A DNA stretch of 64,000 nucleotides from JAAXKN01 sp050259615 (GCA_050259615.1 JBLNAZ010000241.1:37442-101441); one strand, 5' to 3'. Numbered from the stretch's first letter, positions 32,747 to 40,968 are shown. Translations and numbers: made by a program. Notes: generated from the letters alone by a model not told the origin.

Positions 32747-33356
32747 TGTCCTTAAGCTCCTGCTGGGTATTTTCATAGAACTGCACGCTTTTCTTCGGAA
32801 TGACTTCAAAGAACTCGTCGGGAAGGTCTTTTGAAATTTCAACGTCGCGCAGTTTCAGGTGCGAATAAAATTGCATATAGTCTTCATAAGGAAGTTCTAC
32901 AATGGCCGTCTTGTACTCTTCCGGCACTACCAGGTTTTCCTTAAGTATCTTGTCTTCTTTCTTAAGGCTCTTAATCCAGAAGTTGTGGCCCATTAAGCGT
33001 TTCTTTCCGTCTTTGCCCCCGGCCTCACCAGACGACTCCACCAGGTCGCAGGTAAACTCTTTGAAACGTTTAAGCTGTGCTTCAAGGTTTTTGATTTTCG
33101 CTTTTCCGATATTGACCACTTTCTGAAAGGGAGCCACTTCGTTCTCGATATTTGCAATCTCACGCTTAAAGAACTCGTTGACAAAACCGTAATCGTCAAT
33201 TTTTGCTGCAATAGCTTCTGCGTTTTTGTCGAACGACGCAGGTATTTCACCACCATTCTGCTTAATCTCTTCGTAGAGCGCCTCTTTTTCCAGCAGGAGA
33301 TTGCGTAGAGTATCGTCTTCACTCTTTACCACCTGTTGATTTTTTTTAGTTGCCAT
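32733..33356 (-). CDS. Gp157-like protein, 207 aa
   Basis: A long coiled-coil N-terminal half (IANIENEVAPFQKVVNIGKAKIKNLEAQLKRFKEFTCDLVESSG) is followed by the typical 'K-x-x-x-x-x-x-f-x-x-x-...-vPEEYk' block (WIKSLKKEDKILKENLVVPEEYKTAIVEL). This is the Siphovirus Gp157 pattern. Some members are reported to counter host nucleases. It overlaps the previous gene by 11 nt and lies just upstream of the RecT-like operon. Confidence 0.7.
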   Translation of the reverse strand: MATKKNQQVVKSEDDTLRNLLLEKEALYEEIKQNGGEIPASFDKNAEAIAAKIDDYGFVNEFFKREIANIENEVAPFQKVVNIGKAKIKNLEAQLKRFKEFTCDLVESSGEAGGKDGKKRLMGHNFWIKSLKKEDKILKENLVVPEEYKTAIVELPYEDYMQFYSHLKLRDVEISKDLPDEFFEVIPKKSVQFYENTQQELKDNGQS

Positions 33357-33711
33357 TGTTGTCTGTCTCCGTATTGTTCTCGGTATCTTTCTTGGTATCG
33401 TCCACTACTTCGTAACTTTCCAGGAGTTCTTTCTCTGCCATTTCCTTTGCCTGGGGATAAGCTGTCTTATAAAGGTTTTCTGCAGCCTCTTCCAAGATTG
33501 AAGCAGCAACTATAAAGGCTGCTATAACGTTAATCGGCCTCCTGTCTGCGTCAAAGCCCTGCTTCACGTACTCACCAACAAGTTCCAGGACTTCGCCCCA
33601 GGTGCGGCGCTTCTTACCTTCCTCGGTTTCTCCTACAAAGGCGTAGATATAAGCATTGACCCTTTGCTCAAAGTCCTGCTGCATCTTTTCGGGTATTCTG
33701 ATTGTTGTCAT
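33346..33711 (-). CDS. Hypothetical protein, 121 aa
   Basis: GGGGGAG lies 7 nt before ATG 33711, so I choose it over the upstream start. The N-terminus TTIRIPEKMQQDFEQRVNAYIYAF resembles a short DNA-binding or ribbon-helix-helix-type start. The C-terminus is Asp/Asn/Thr-rich and disordered. No family is certain. Confidence 0.5.
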   Translation of the reverse strand: MTTIRIPEKMQQDFEQRVNAYIYAFVGETEEGKKRRTWGEVLELVGEYVKQGFDADRRPINVIAAFIVAASILEEAAENLYKTAYPQAKEMAEKELLESYEVVDDTKKDTENNTETDNNGN

Positions 33712-33712
33712 G

Positions 33713-34003
33713 TTAGTTCTCCCCCAGGCCATTGAAGAAATTGAGGAAGTTATTCATAACCAGCGTATCTGTAACCGTGCTTAAGAACAGGCTTATGCCT
33801 TTGAGTTTTATGTAGGCGTCTATGTACGGCATGGTCTCCAAGTTCTTGCAGTTGGTGAAGAATTCCGCTAACTCTTGAAACACTTCGTCGTACCTCTTGT
33901 TGCCTTCCCCTGCCAGGCGCTTTGCTTCGGCTTTAATTTTATCCATGTTGTCCGACTGCATTACTCTGACCTGTTCCATTGCGAGCTCTTTCATAATGTC
34001 CAT
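33713..34003 (-). CDS. Hypothetical helical protein, 96 aa
   Basis: Almost fully helical. Its stop codon lies 1 nt upstream of the next start. No motif or family recognised. Part of the tight early operon. Confidence 0.5.
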   Translation of the reverse strand: MDIMKELAMEQVRVMQSDNMDKIKAEAKRLAGEGNKRYDEVFQELAEFFTNCKNLETMPYIDAYIKLKGISLFLSTVTDTLVMNNFLNFFNGLGEN

Positions 34004-34025
34004 TGTTTCCTCTGCTTAATTGTTA

Positions 34026-34508
34026 TTAGAATTTTCCTGAACCGTTGCAGTATTTACAGGTACTTCCGCCGTCAATTATCCTTCCACCAATCTCAACTTC
34101 ACTACTGATAAACCCGTAACCGTCGCAGAAGGAACATAACTCATTCTGCTTCTTGTAGATTTTCTTCTGCAGACCTTCAAGCTCATATTCAAAGAGCTCT
34201 TTTTCATATTCACTTAAAGAATCCATGAATTGTTCAGCTTCCTTAACTACGTCCAGGTGCTTCGCTAATTCCACTTCCCTTAAGTAATACTGAACCTTTG
34301 TCTTCATGTTGTAATAATGTTCCTGGGGGAATTTCTTAGCGTTTAAGCCTTCCAGTTCATAGATTCTCTGCAGTAGTTCGCATATCCGTTCCTGCTTACG
34401 GTCAAGAAGGTTGTTCTTCTTCTGGTCTTCCCTTATATCCCTGGTGGCAGCGCACAACCAGCCGTAGGCCAGGATAACGACAACAATTATGAAAATGACT
34501 GCCAACAT
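34026..34508 (-). CDS. Membrane-anchored protein with a DnaJ-type zinc site, 160 aa
   Basis: Residues 1-20 (LAVIFIIVVVILAYGWLCA) form one transmembrane helix. A long charged coiled-coil follows (about 25-120). The C-terminus has CSFCDGYGF and CKYCNGSGKF, two CxxCxGxG units, which is the DnaJ zinc-binding pattern and provides one full four-Cys site. The domain order is unusual for a phage protein. It would place the zinc site in the cytosol, or outside, depending on topology; Arg-rich residues after the helix favour a cytosolic C-terminus. Confidence 0.65.
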   Translation of the reverse strand: MLAVIFIIVVVILAYGWLCAATRDIREDQKKNNLLDRKQERICELLQRIYELEGLNAKKFPQEHYYNMKTKVQYYLREVELAKHLDVVKEAEQFMDSLSEYEKELFEYELEGLQKKIYKKQNELCSFCDGYGFISSEVEIGGRIIDGGSTCKYCNGSGKF

Positions 34509-34693
34509 TACTTCCCTCTCTTTTTCGTTTTGTCTTCTGATATTTCAGCGTTGCATGATACGAACAGGGGTTCCGGCTTCTTATCCCCGATTTTGTCAAG
34601 TGCTACCAACTTGGCAGCGCACTCTGTAATTGTCTGGCATAACCAGCGTATGCCCTGGTGTCTGTAGATTTTCCCTTCACTAAGCATTTTCAC
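34508..34693 (-). CDS. Hypothetical protein, 61 aa
   Basis: A small charged protein (GKIYRHQGIRWLCQTITECAAKLVALDKIG) that shares one base with the next gene and overlaps the HTH gene by 14 nt. No family recognised. Confidence 0.45.
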   Translation of the reverse strand: MKMLSEGKIYRHQGIRWLCQTITECAAKLVALDKIGDKKPEPLFVSCNAEISEDKTKKRGK

Positions 34694-34904
34694 TTACTCC
34701 TTTGTAGTAAAGTCTTTTTGTTATCGCGGCCTCTAAGTCGGCCTTTGGGATTAGGATTCTGCCCGTCCCAGGCTCCGAGTAAATGCCAATGAGCCCACTG
34801 TCAACATAGGTTTGAAGGAACTGGCGACGAGTCGAAACGTGCATGAGAGCCATTGCCTCACGCACTGTGTAAAGGAACCTTGACTTAATTGTTCTGTGTG
34901 CCAT
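34680..34904 (-). CDS. MerR-like HTH protein, Cro/excisionase candidate, 74 aa
   Basis: FLYTVREAMALMHVSTRRQFLQTYVDSGLIGIYSEPGTGRILIPKADLEAAITKRL (residues 10-65) is a MerR-type helix-turn-helix as found in excisionases and phage early repressors. It is the first gene leftward from the divergent control region, opposite the repressor-like gene. That placement suits a Cro-like or excisionase role. Confidence 0.75.
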   Translation of the reverse strand: MAHRTIKSRFLYTVREAMALMHVSTRRQFLQTYVDSGLIGIYSEPGTGRILIPKADLEAAITKRLYYKGVSENA

Positions 34905-35152
34905 TTCTTTGCCCTACCTATTTTTTGCACCGGATTGTGATATTTATTGTTGAATTTTGCACTCGAAATTTATAATTTGACTTAAGCGTCGGAATAGCTA
35001 CGTATGAACAGGCTCTTGTAGAAATGTAGTAGGAATTTCGACATAATCAAGACTATTTCAGGGCATAAATTCGTCCCTGTGATATTTTGCACAGAATTCC
35101 TACGTTATTCAGACTTTTTTTAATCATTTACAAATAGGATAAGAGAGAGGAA
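34905..35152. promoter_or_regulatory. Divergent early/lysogeny control region
   Basis: 248 bp without a gene, between the leftward early operon and the rightward repressor/integrase operon. TTTTGCAC occurs at about 34923, 34955 and 35085, and TGTGATATTT at about 34936 and 35079. TAGGAATT/AATTCCTA form an inverted pair near 35029 and 35096. TGCACTCGAA at 34958-34967 is found again next to the attachment site (36731-36740). These repeated boxes are the likely operators and promoters of the lysis-lysogeny switch. Confidence 0.6.
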
Positions 35153-35614
35153 ATGGAAGCAAAAACGTACAACCTGGCAGAGTTTATCAGATTTGCTCTA
35201 CAAAAATCCGACCTTAGTGCGCCGCACCTGGCGAAAATTTTAGGCGTTCACCGTTCGACCGTAAACAACTGGGTTAATGGAGGGGCCGAGAAAATTCCCT
35301 TTAGACTTGAACTTGCAAAGGACGCTTTAAGTGAATACGGCATCAATATCGGACGCATTACAGATACGACGGTCGAGGTCTTGCCGGAGGCAAAAGCCAG
35401 AGCCCAAGCCTTCGGGGGCGGCGACGTAACGCGCCAGTTGGGAAAGTTACTTGAAGGCTACCCGCTGGACGGGCATCTTGACAGTACGAGGAAGGAATGT
35501 ACCTGCGGCCAGGAAGGGTATATCCGTTCAATGGAACTGACGATTGTTCATCTTGTAAGAGAAAACATAGGCTTGCGTCTGCAGCTATACGGCGATAGCA
35601 TGAAAAGAGGCTAA
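35153..35614 (+). CDS. Cro/CI-type repressor candidate, 153 aa
   Basis: Residues about 10-50 (FIRFALQKSDLSAPHLAKILGVHRSTVNNWVNGGAEKIPFRLELAKDAL) form a Cro/CI-like helix-turn-helix. A flexible Gly-rich middle and a C-terminal Cys/helical region (ECTCGQEGYIRSMELTIVHLVRENIG) follow, which may mediate oligomerisation. No LexA-type protease triad is visible. It is the only repressor-type gene next to the integrase, and is co-oriented with it (16 nt apart). Confidence 0.72.
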   Translation: MEAKTYNLAEFIRFALQKSDLSAPHLAKILGVHRSTVNNWVNGGAEKIPFRLELAKDALSEYGINIGRITDTTVEVLPEAKARAQAFGGGDVTRQLGKLLEGYPLDGHLDSTRKECTCGQEGYIRSMELTIVHLVRENIGLRLQLYGDSMKRG

Positions 35615-35630
35615 ATACAGGAGGTGAAAT

Positions 35631-36719
35631 ATGGCAACTTTGTTCGTTCGCGGCAAATATTACTATATTAGATTTTATGACAGGCTCTTAGGTTATTCGA
35701 AGTATATCTCAACGGGCTGCCCCACTACCCGTGAGGGGAAAATGGTTGCAATGAGGAAGCTCCGGGAAATACAGACACAGTTGATATTAAACCGTTTCGA
35801 CCCCTTATCGGGCGGCTTCTTCCAGAAGCGCCAGGCAGAAAGTCTTAAGGTCTCCGAAGGCTTTAAGAGGTTTTTGGAAAAGAGGGAAGAGAAAAATGAG
35901 AAGATTGCACCTAAAACACTTGAAGCCTATAACCTGGGACTAATGAAGCTCTATGAGGCTATTGGCGATACTTATGTCCACACCGTTACGCCAGCCGTAA
36001 ACAAGTCCTTGAAGGACACTTTTGACAAGGCTGAAAGCTCCCTGAATACGCGCTCGGTCTATACGAGGGCTCTCCATAGTCTTTTTGAATTTTTTGTCTC
36101 GGAAGGCATAACGAAACAAAATCCCATTAACGCCCTTCCCGTTATAAAGAAGCGCCCCAAAGCAATCCAGCTTAAAGAAATTAGGCGTATGCTTGGATAT
36201 TTGAAAGAGCGTGAAGAGTATTATCATACCGACAATAGAAAGCAAAGTTTCCGTCAGGCATACGACTTGATTAAGTTCCTGGCCCTGTCAGGCTTTAGGA
36301 TAAATGAAGCCGACTCTCTTGACTGGACTGACATTGACATGGAGAACCGTCTAATACTGGTAGTCCATAACAAGAAAGAAAACCGCGAAGACCTTTACTT
36401 CCCTATCCATAAGGAATTATACGAGCACCTTTTGTCAATGAACCCAAAGCCCGAAGGTAAAGTCTTTGACGCCTTCCAGGATAAGAGGTCTATAAGGAGT
36501 ATTTGGGAGACCATGAATGAAAAGCTCGGTATGGATTACAATATCCACCAGTTGAGGAAAACAACCGCAACCGTTCTGTCAAACGGCGCGGTAAGTCACC
36601 TTACGGTGCAGAATTTTATTAGGCATAAAAGTTTCCAGACTACGCTGGACAGCTATGCCGAGGCGAAGGCAAAGGCCATGCGTGACGAGATTGAATCTAA
36701 GGTAAAATTTGACCTGTAG
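35631..36719 (+). CDS. Tyrosine integrase, 362 aa
   Basis: Catalytic residues are in order: Arg223 (LSGFRINEADSLDW), Lys248/249 (VVHNKKENREDLYFPI), His306-x-x-Arg309 (HQLRKTTATVL), His332 (RHKSF) and nucleophile Tyr342 (TLDSY). The N-terminal part has an arm-binding beta-strand block (ATLFVRGKYYYIRFYDRLLGYSKYIST) and a core-binding SAM-like helical domain. It lies about 140 bp from the attachment core, as usual. It carries out integration at the tRNA-Val gene. Confidence 0.93.
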   Translation: MATLFVRGKYYYIRFYDRLLGYSKYISTGCPTTREGKMVAMRKLREIQTQLILNRFDPLSGGFFQKRQAESLKVSEGFKRFLEKREEKNEKIAPKTLEAYNLGLMKLYEAIGDTYVHTVTPAVNKSLKDTFDKAESSLNTRSVYTRALHSLFEFFVSEGITKQNPINALPVIKKRPKAIQLKEIRRMLGYLKEREEYYHTDNRKQSFRQAYDLIKFLALSGFRINEADSLDWTDIDMENRLILVVHNKKENREDLYFPIHKELYEHLLSMNPKPEGKVFDAFQDKRSIRSIWETMNEKLGMDYNIHQLRKTTATVLSNGAVSHLTVQNFIRHKSFQTTLDSYAEAKAKAMRDEIESKVKFDL

Positions 36720-36730
36720 AAGACTTCGAC

Positions 36731-36780
36731 TGCACTCGAATTGTACTCGAAAATTCTGTCGAATTTCATAATTTCTACAC
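36731..36780. promoter_or_regulatory. Candidate integrase/excisionase arm sites
   Basis: ACTCGAA occurs at 36734-36740 and 36745-36751, and GTCGAAT at 36758-36764. TGCACTCGAA is shared with the divergent control region at 34958-34967. Reading the opposite strand, GTCGAATTTCATAATTTCTAC (36758-36778) resembles the sequence at 35017-35042. Position between integrase and core suggests arm-type sites, possibly shared with the repressor or excisionase. Confidence 0.5.
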
Positions 36781-36856
36781 GGTTCCAACAATGACGACAT
36801 TTGAGATTGCGTATTTAAGCTGAAATCAAAGGATTTAGACCACTTTCTACAAAGAC

Positions 36857-36904
36857 GCCTGCCTTACAAGCAGGGGGTCATTGGTTCGAATCCATTAGCT
36901 CCCA
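36857..36904 (+). other. attR: 3' half of a tRNA-Val(TAC) gene
   Basis: GCCTGCCTTACAAGCAGG gives an anticodon arm with loop CTTACAA (36863-36869) and anticodon TAC at 36865-36867. The T-arm (loop TTCGAAT at 36885-36891) and the acceptor strand AGCTCCC plus A (36897-36904) follow. No D-arm or 5' acceptor strand precedes it. The sequence left of 36856 is phage. So this is the displaced 3' part left by integration, and the intact tRNA should lie at the other prophage end. The T-stem has one T-T mismatch, which may be genuine. Confidence 0.88.
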
Positions 36905-36910
36905 CAGAAG

Positions 36911-36938
36911 AAAAAGCCTGACATAAGTCAGGCTTTTT
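36911..36938. terminator. Terminator of the former tRNA-Val transcript
   Basis: AAAAAGCCTGAC (36911-36922) pairs with GTCAGGCTTTTT (36927-36938) around ATAA. It is symmetric, so it can stop both the phage integrase transcript and the host DUF4440 gene transcript converging from the right. Confidence 0.9.
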
Positions 36939-36965
36939 CAGTTTTAAAGGTGCTGTAAAAATTAA

Positions 36966-37517
36966 TTATTTCTTTTCCCTGCCCCCGGTCATTTCATCAT
37001 CTGTATTGCCCTCTTTCATGGCATTCTGCATATCCTTCATGCTCATATCTGAGTTAAAAATATCAACCGTTACTTTTAAGGATCCGTCGGGCATCATCTT
37101 CCAGACTGTGACGTATTTGCCATTATCGTCCACCGGATTTGCCATATTTTTCATTTGTATTGTCATTTTATAAGTGCCAGTTTCCACAAAGATGTTATTC
37201 TCACCCATGACATCAAGAGTATTGTATTCCACGTTTGTGAACCTGTCGACGTTCTTATTTTCTTTCTCATAATAGGATTTGATGGCATCCTTGCCCTGGA
37301 GCAGTTTAGTGTTGGGCGGCATGACGATGGCATCATCAGCATAAAAATCCCATATGGCCTGATAATTCCCTGTTTTATCGTAATTTGCCCACTGTTCGTT
37401 GATCTGTTTGATTTTACTTTTTACCTGGTCTATATTTCCCTGCTGAGCATAAAGGAAAGAAGAAAATACAGACAAATAAAGAACAGCCATAAACAGCTGA
37501 ATGAATTTATTTTTCAT
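36966..37517 (-). CDS. Secreted DUF4440 (NTF2/SnoaL-like) protein, 183 aa
   Basis: A signal peptide (KNKFIQLFMAVLYLSVFSSFLYAQ) leads to a cone-shaped NTF2-like fold: KIKQINEQWANYDKTGNYQAIWDFYADDAIVMPPNTKLLQGKDAIKSYYEKENKN is the DUF4440 pattern with the 'YADDAIVMPP' strand. The C-terminus is charged and Met-rich. Periplasmic, with unknown ligand or reaction. First host gene beyond the prophage. Confidence 0.82.
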   Translation of the reverse strand: MKNKFIQLFMAVLYLSVFSSFLYAQQGNIDQVKSKIKQINEQWANYDKTGNYQAIWDFYADDAIVMPPNTKLLQGKDAIKSYYEKENKNVDRFTNVEYNTLDVMGENNIFVETGTYKMTIQMKNMANPVDDNGKYVTVWKMMPDGSLKVTVDIFNSDMSMKDMQNAMKEGNTDDEMTGGREKK

Positions 37518-37669
37518 TATCAGTCTCCTTCAAATAATTTATTAATTCTACTTGTTATAAACTGATATGAAAAAAGAAAGTCATTAGCAATGCCAGAACA
37601 GGTGCCGGAGCATTATTCCATGGAGTGATTTTCAGATTGACGGGTTGTGCAAGGAAATGTTATAAAATC

Positions 37670-37698
37670 AACCCCGGACTTGTTGTAAGTCCGGGGTT
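37670..37698 (-). terminator. Terminator of the TonB receptor/PorV operon
   Basis: AACCCCGGACTT and AAGTCCGGGGTT form a 12-bp GC-rich stem around GTTGT, 13 nt after the PorV-like stop codon at 37711. On the minus strand it is followed by TGATTTTATAA. Confidence 0.85.
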
Positions 37699-37710
37699 AA
37701 ATAATATGAA

Positions 37711-38736
37711 TTAGTAGCTGATACCAACGGTAAAGTTATGAAGGTTTCCGAATATTCCAAATGACTGGAAAGCGTAGTCGATTCTGAAAGGAACATTTGA
37801 AATTGTCTTTCTGAATCCCAATCCGGCAGCAAAACCTCTCTGGTCTGTATTTGTAACATAACCCGTTCTTACGAAAAATGTTTTTTCGTAGCTGTATTCA
37901 GCACCGTATTTAACTTTCTCACCAAAGTCCCTGGGGTGGTTTGATTCAAACATCAGTATCAGATCGTGTCCTCCGAGGTCCTGAACTGCAAACTGCAATG
38001 GAGAGACTGTAAGTCCGAAACTTACGGAAAATGGCAGAGGGAATAATTCGTACTCATATTTCAGTTCGCGCGAAACATTGGATAAGGTTGCGGCAAAGGT
38101 TATTCCTTTATACTGAAAATCGTAATATGTACCAATGTCAAATGCCACAGTTCCAAGTCCGTAAGCCTTTAACTTTCTGGAAAAGTTACTGGAGGTCATT
38201 GAATCACCCGTTGCGGTAATCCAGGCAGAGCCCAGATCCTGTTTTACATATTTAAGATTCACGCCGTAGGCAAATCTGTCTGTTACTTTCTGTGCAAATC
38301 CAAGTCCCAGTGTGAAGGCCGAAGGAGAAAAAGTCCCGGTTTCCTCATAACCCTGCGAGTTGCCAGACCTGACGGTTGTAAAAAGGTCGCCATAGTCCAC
38401 AATTGTCCCGCTCAGTGTCACAACTCCGAAATCAAATGCATTAAAGCTTGCGGCAACAGCATTGTAAGAGATATCGGCAATCCACTGGTGATAATTCAGG
38501 CTCACATCCACATTTCCCGGGATCATGGAAGTAAGGGCCGGATTCCAGAAAATGCCGTTGGAATTAAAAGTGGCGTTAATACCGGCGGTACCTCTGCCAA
38601 TTACCTCAGCCGAGACAGGATTGCTAAGGAATTTCATTCCAACCTGGGCTTTCTTCACAAACTGGGCGCTGGCCGGAGTCGTAAGCACAAGCAGCCCGAT
38701 CAGAATCATCAATTTATCTTTAATCTTAAAATTCAT
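37711..38736 (-). CDS. PorV/PorQ-family outer-membrane protein, 341 aa
   Basis: A signal peptide (about residues 1-24, ending ASA-Q) is followed by AQVGMKFLSNPVSAEVIGRGTAGINATFNSNGIFWNPAL. This is the start of PorV/PorQ-type barrels ('G-x-x-fL-x-x-x-x-x-Ar-x-x-g-x-g-G-x-...-ifwNPA'). The rest is alternating beta strands and it ends in an aromatic terminal strand (LHNFTVGISY). Proteins of this type often assist type IX secretion or surface protein display. Third gene in an operon with a TonB receptor and a secreted CTD protein. Confidence 0.8.
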   Translation of the reverse strand: MNFKIKDKLMILIGLLVLTTPASAQFVKKAQVGMKFLSNPVSAEVIGRGTAGINATFNSNGIFWNPALTSMIPGNVDVSLNYHQWIADISYNAVAASFNAFDFGVVTLSGTIVDYGDLFTTVRSGNSQGYEETGTFSPSAFTLGLGFAQKVTDRFAYGVNLKYVKQDLGSAWITATGDSMTSSNFSRKLKAYGLGTVAFDIGTYYDFQYKGITFAATLSNVSRELKYEYELFPLPFSVSFGLTVSPLQFAVQDLGGHDLILMFESNHPRDFGEKVKYGAEYSYEKTFFVRTGYVTNTDQRGFAAGLGFRKTISNVPFRIDYAFQSFGIFGNLHNFTVGISY

Positions 38737-38769
38737 TTTTTATCTCCATAAATTGAGTATTGTTAACTC

Positions 38770-40929
38770 TTATCTAACGATAACGAATTTTACAAAATTG
38801 TTATCGAGTGGCTTTCCATTCAAATCTTTGCCGTCGGTAACTGCCAGTATGTACAGTCCGCTGGTAACGTACTGATTAGAGTCCGTCTTCTGATCCCACT
38901 GGTCGTCAGCTGTTCCGAGGTGATTTTTTTCCCAGACCAGTTCCCCTGCTTCTGTGAATATCCTGATCTTGCACTCATAGGGAAGGTTAAAGAAGGATAT
39001 TTTATCAGGGGTACCCTGATTTAAGGCTGCTCCTGCAACTGTGGTGGCAGGGTTTGGCACAACCCTGACCAGATTATTTACGTTAATTCCGGGTTTAAAG
39101 GGCGAAACCGGTACCTGGCTCATCGTAACGAATCTGGAGCTTTCAAGCTTTTCTCCCGGCATATAGCCGGTTGTATTCTGTGTGCCGTTATCAACAGCTG
39201 TAACAGCATAATAATAATCAATGCCTCTGGTTACGTTCGAATCTACAAAAGACAGAATATTTCTGTCATGGGTTGAAAACACGGGTTCCCATTTCTGTAA
39301 CGCCCCTTCATCAAGAGGATCAAACGTAAGAAAAGAGCCTTTCTTTCTGTAAACTTTCCACTCACCCCAGTCGTCCACATTTGTTACTGCATCCTGGAAA
39401 TAAGATGGGTCGGGATAAGACCATCCAACTATGATCTTATCAGCTCCTGAGGTTACGGTGATATCAGGCGGGGGGGGAGCTGCAGGCAGTTTTACTCCCT
39501 TATTTATCTGTGACCAGGCGAAGTAGGCCTTGTCGAGATTATTAAACAGGCTGTCTTTGCCAGGCTCAATAAATCCTTTGTTTTTTTCTTCATCGGTAAT
39601 TTTCTTGCTCATCCAGTCGGCCCCAAGTTTCTGAGCCTGGTCGGTACCTATGCTGCCGCATCCGACAGCATAAACAAATGTTACTGAATCAGCTCTGTTA
39701 TGCGCCCGGTCGAGCGTAAGGTCATAAGGACCGTTAACGACAAATCTCATTGCCCCCTGTTCATCCAAACCCGGCCTGAATTTCTGAATATCCTCAGGGG
39801 TTGGAAAACGCCCTAGCTGAGGCAGGCGTCCGCTATACATCTGGGCATTAATGTCTGCCTTATCCACCCATTTATCCTGCCTTATAGAAGCATACGACAA
39901 GGCAAACGGCTGTGAATTATCGTCAGTTGATACCTCACTTGCGCTCTTGCTGGCGAACAAAAGTGCATAACCCGGGATCTGAGGAGCATAAAGATTACCT
40001 GTGGTAAAATCCGGGTCGCCGGAGTCATCTCTTGAACCATTGGTGTAAGTCTTAGGGCTCAGCATTTGAGAATCCCAGAAGTAAGCGATCTTTAATGAGT
40101 CACGGCTCTGTCCTTTGACGAGATTTGATTTCCTAGCAAACCAGCTGTTCTTGTCGTCATTGGGAATACCGCCATAGCTTGCTGTTGTCTTAAACATCCC
40201 CAGTCTGGACGGGCCCATTGTGAATGTAGTTGGCCAGTAGAATTTAACGGTCTGACTAGGCAGGGTATCGGTTTTTCCGAAAGTTTTATCTGGACCTGTT
40301 TTCTTATAGCTTACAACTACCTCCCCGGTAAACTTATGTGTAGCTTTCCAGATGAAGTAATCGTCGTTGTCGGGATCGGCAAAAGCGTAAGTAACAACGT
40401 GGCTGCGGAATCCGTTTTCATAAACATCTTCCCACTCAACCTTAATATCCGCCTCAATGTTTTTATCAATATACCATTCATAAGGAGGCATAACCTGAAC
40501 TCCGTCAACTATAACGCTCGGAGGTCTGTACCGCCTTATCTGGCGGCCCCAGTCAACTTCGCATAAGTTGACGCATTTATCTATTCTGGTTGGATGTACA
40601 GAATACTTCTTTTTTCTTCCCAGCGGGTCAATAACACCGTTAACAAATACCAGAGGCTGGAACAGGTTAGTCATCATATCTGAACGGTAATGGTCGCGGC
40701 CCCAGTTAAAATTAAGAACGCCGCCGTAGTTCCAGCTTGGCTGGACCGAAAGTCCGCCGGCTTCATTCTGATTCATACCGTACTTTCTCTGGAGAAAGAA
40801 TGTAAAATTGCCGACATCTATATCCATCTGCGGAGGATTAAAAACAGGAGGCATGCTCTGGGCTGAAATTTCCCCTGCCATAATCAGCATTAAGAAGATA
40901 AGGTTAATAACTGCAAGTTTATTCTTCAT
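38770..40929 (-). CDS. Secreted protein with fibronectin-like region and T9SS-type C-terminal domain, 719 aa
   Basis: A signal peptide (residues 1-24) is followed by a large region I cannot name and, near 500-595, a fibronectin III-like unit (PPPDITVTSGADKIIVGWSYPDPSYF ... ATNVDDWGEWKVYRKKG ... RGIDYYYAVTAVDNG). The last 80 residues (RVVPNPATT ... CKIRIFTEAGELVWE ... SGLYILAVTDGKD ... FVKFVIVR) match a type IX secretion C-terminal sorting domain with its 'NP', 'GxY' and final 'K-f-v-i-vr' elements. It probably sits on the cell surface and works with the TonB receptor encoded upstream. Confidence 0.72.
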   Translation of the reverse strand: MKNKLAVINLIFLMLIMAGEISAQSMPPVFNPPQMDIDVGNFTFFLQRKYGMNQNEAGGLSVQPSWNYGGVLNFNWGRDHYRSDMMTNLFQPLVFVNGVIDPLGRKKKYSVHPTRIDKCVNLCEVDWGRQIRRYRPPSVIVDGVQVMPPYEWYIDKNIEADIKVEWEDVYENGFRSHVVTYAFADPDNDDYFIWKATHKFTGEVVVSYKKTGPDKTFGKTDTLPSQTVKFYWPTTFTMGPSRLGMFKTTASYGGIPNDDKNSWFARKSNLVKGQSRDSLKIAYFWDSQMLSPKTYTNGSRDDSGDPDFTTGNLYAPQIPGYALLFASKSASEVSTDDNSQPFALSYASIRQDKWVDKADINAQMYSGRLPQLGRFPTPEDIQKFRPGLDEQGAMRFVVNGPYDLTLDRAHNRADSVTFVYAVGCGSIGTDQAQKLGADWMSKKITDEEKNKGFIEPGKDSLFNNLDKAYFAWSQINKGVKLPAAPPPPDITVTSGADKIIVGWSYPDPSYFQDAVTNVDDWGEWKVYRKKGSFLTFDPLDEGALQKWEPVFSTHDRNILSFVDSNVTRGIDYYYAVTAVDNGTQNTTGYMPGEKLESSRFVTMSQVPVSPFKPGINVNNLVRVVPNPATTVAGAALNQGTPDKISFFNLPYECKIRIFTEAGELVWEKNHLGTADDQWDQKTDSNQYVTSGLYILAVTDGKDLNGKPLDNNFVKFVIVR

Positions 40930-40968
40930 TTTTCTATCCTTAAATACTTTTTTATTATTTACATGACA

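Larger units (their letters stand above)
1..36904. mobile_element. Prophage, right-hand portion, integrated in tRNA-Val
   Basis: Everything from the left edge to the tRNA 3' fragment belongs to one temperate phage. It has terminase, portal, scaffold, capsid, connector, tailspike and ejection-type genes on the minus strand, early replication and recombination genes on the minus strand, a plus-strand RadC operon, and a repressor plus tyrosine integrase beside the attachment site. The gene order (TerS, TerL, portal, scaffold, capsid, connectors, hub, ejection proteins) is that of P22-like short-tailed phages. The left end is outside the window and no lysis cassette is visible. No frameshifts were noticed in the virion genes, so the phage may be functional; this is inferred only from intact reading frames. 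Confidence 0.93.

Noticed and set aside
36801..36904. Complete tRNA gene
   Set aside because: No 5' acceptor strand (GGGAGCT expected) and no D-arm precede the anticodon arm; only the 3' half is present.
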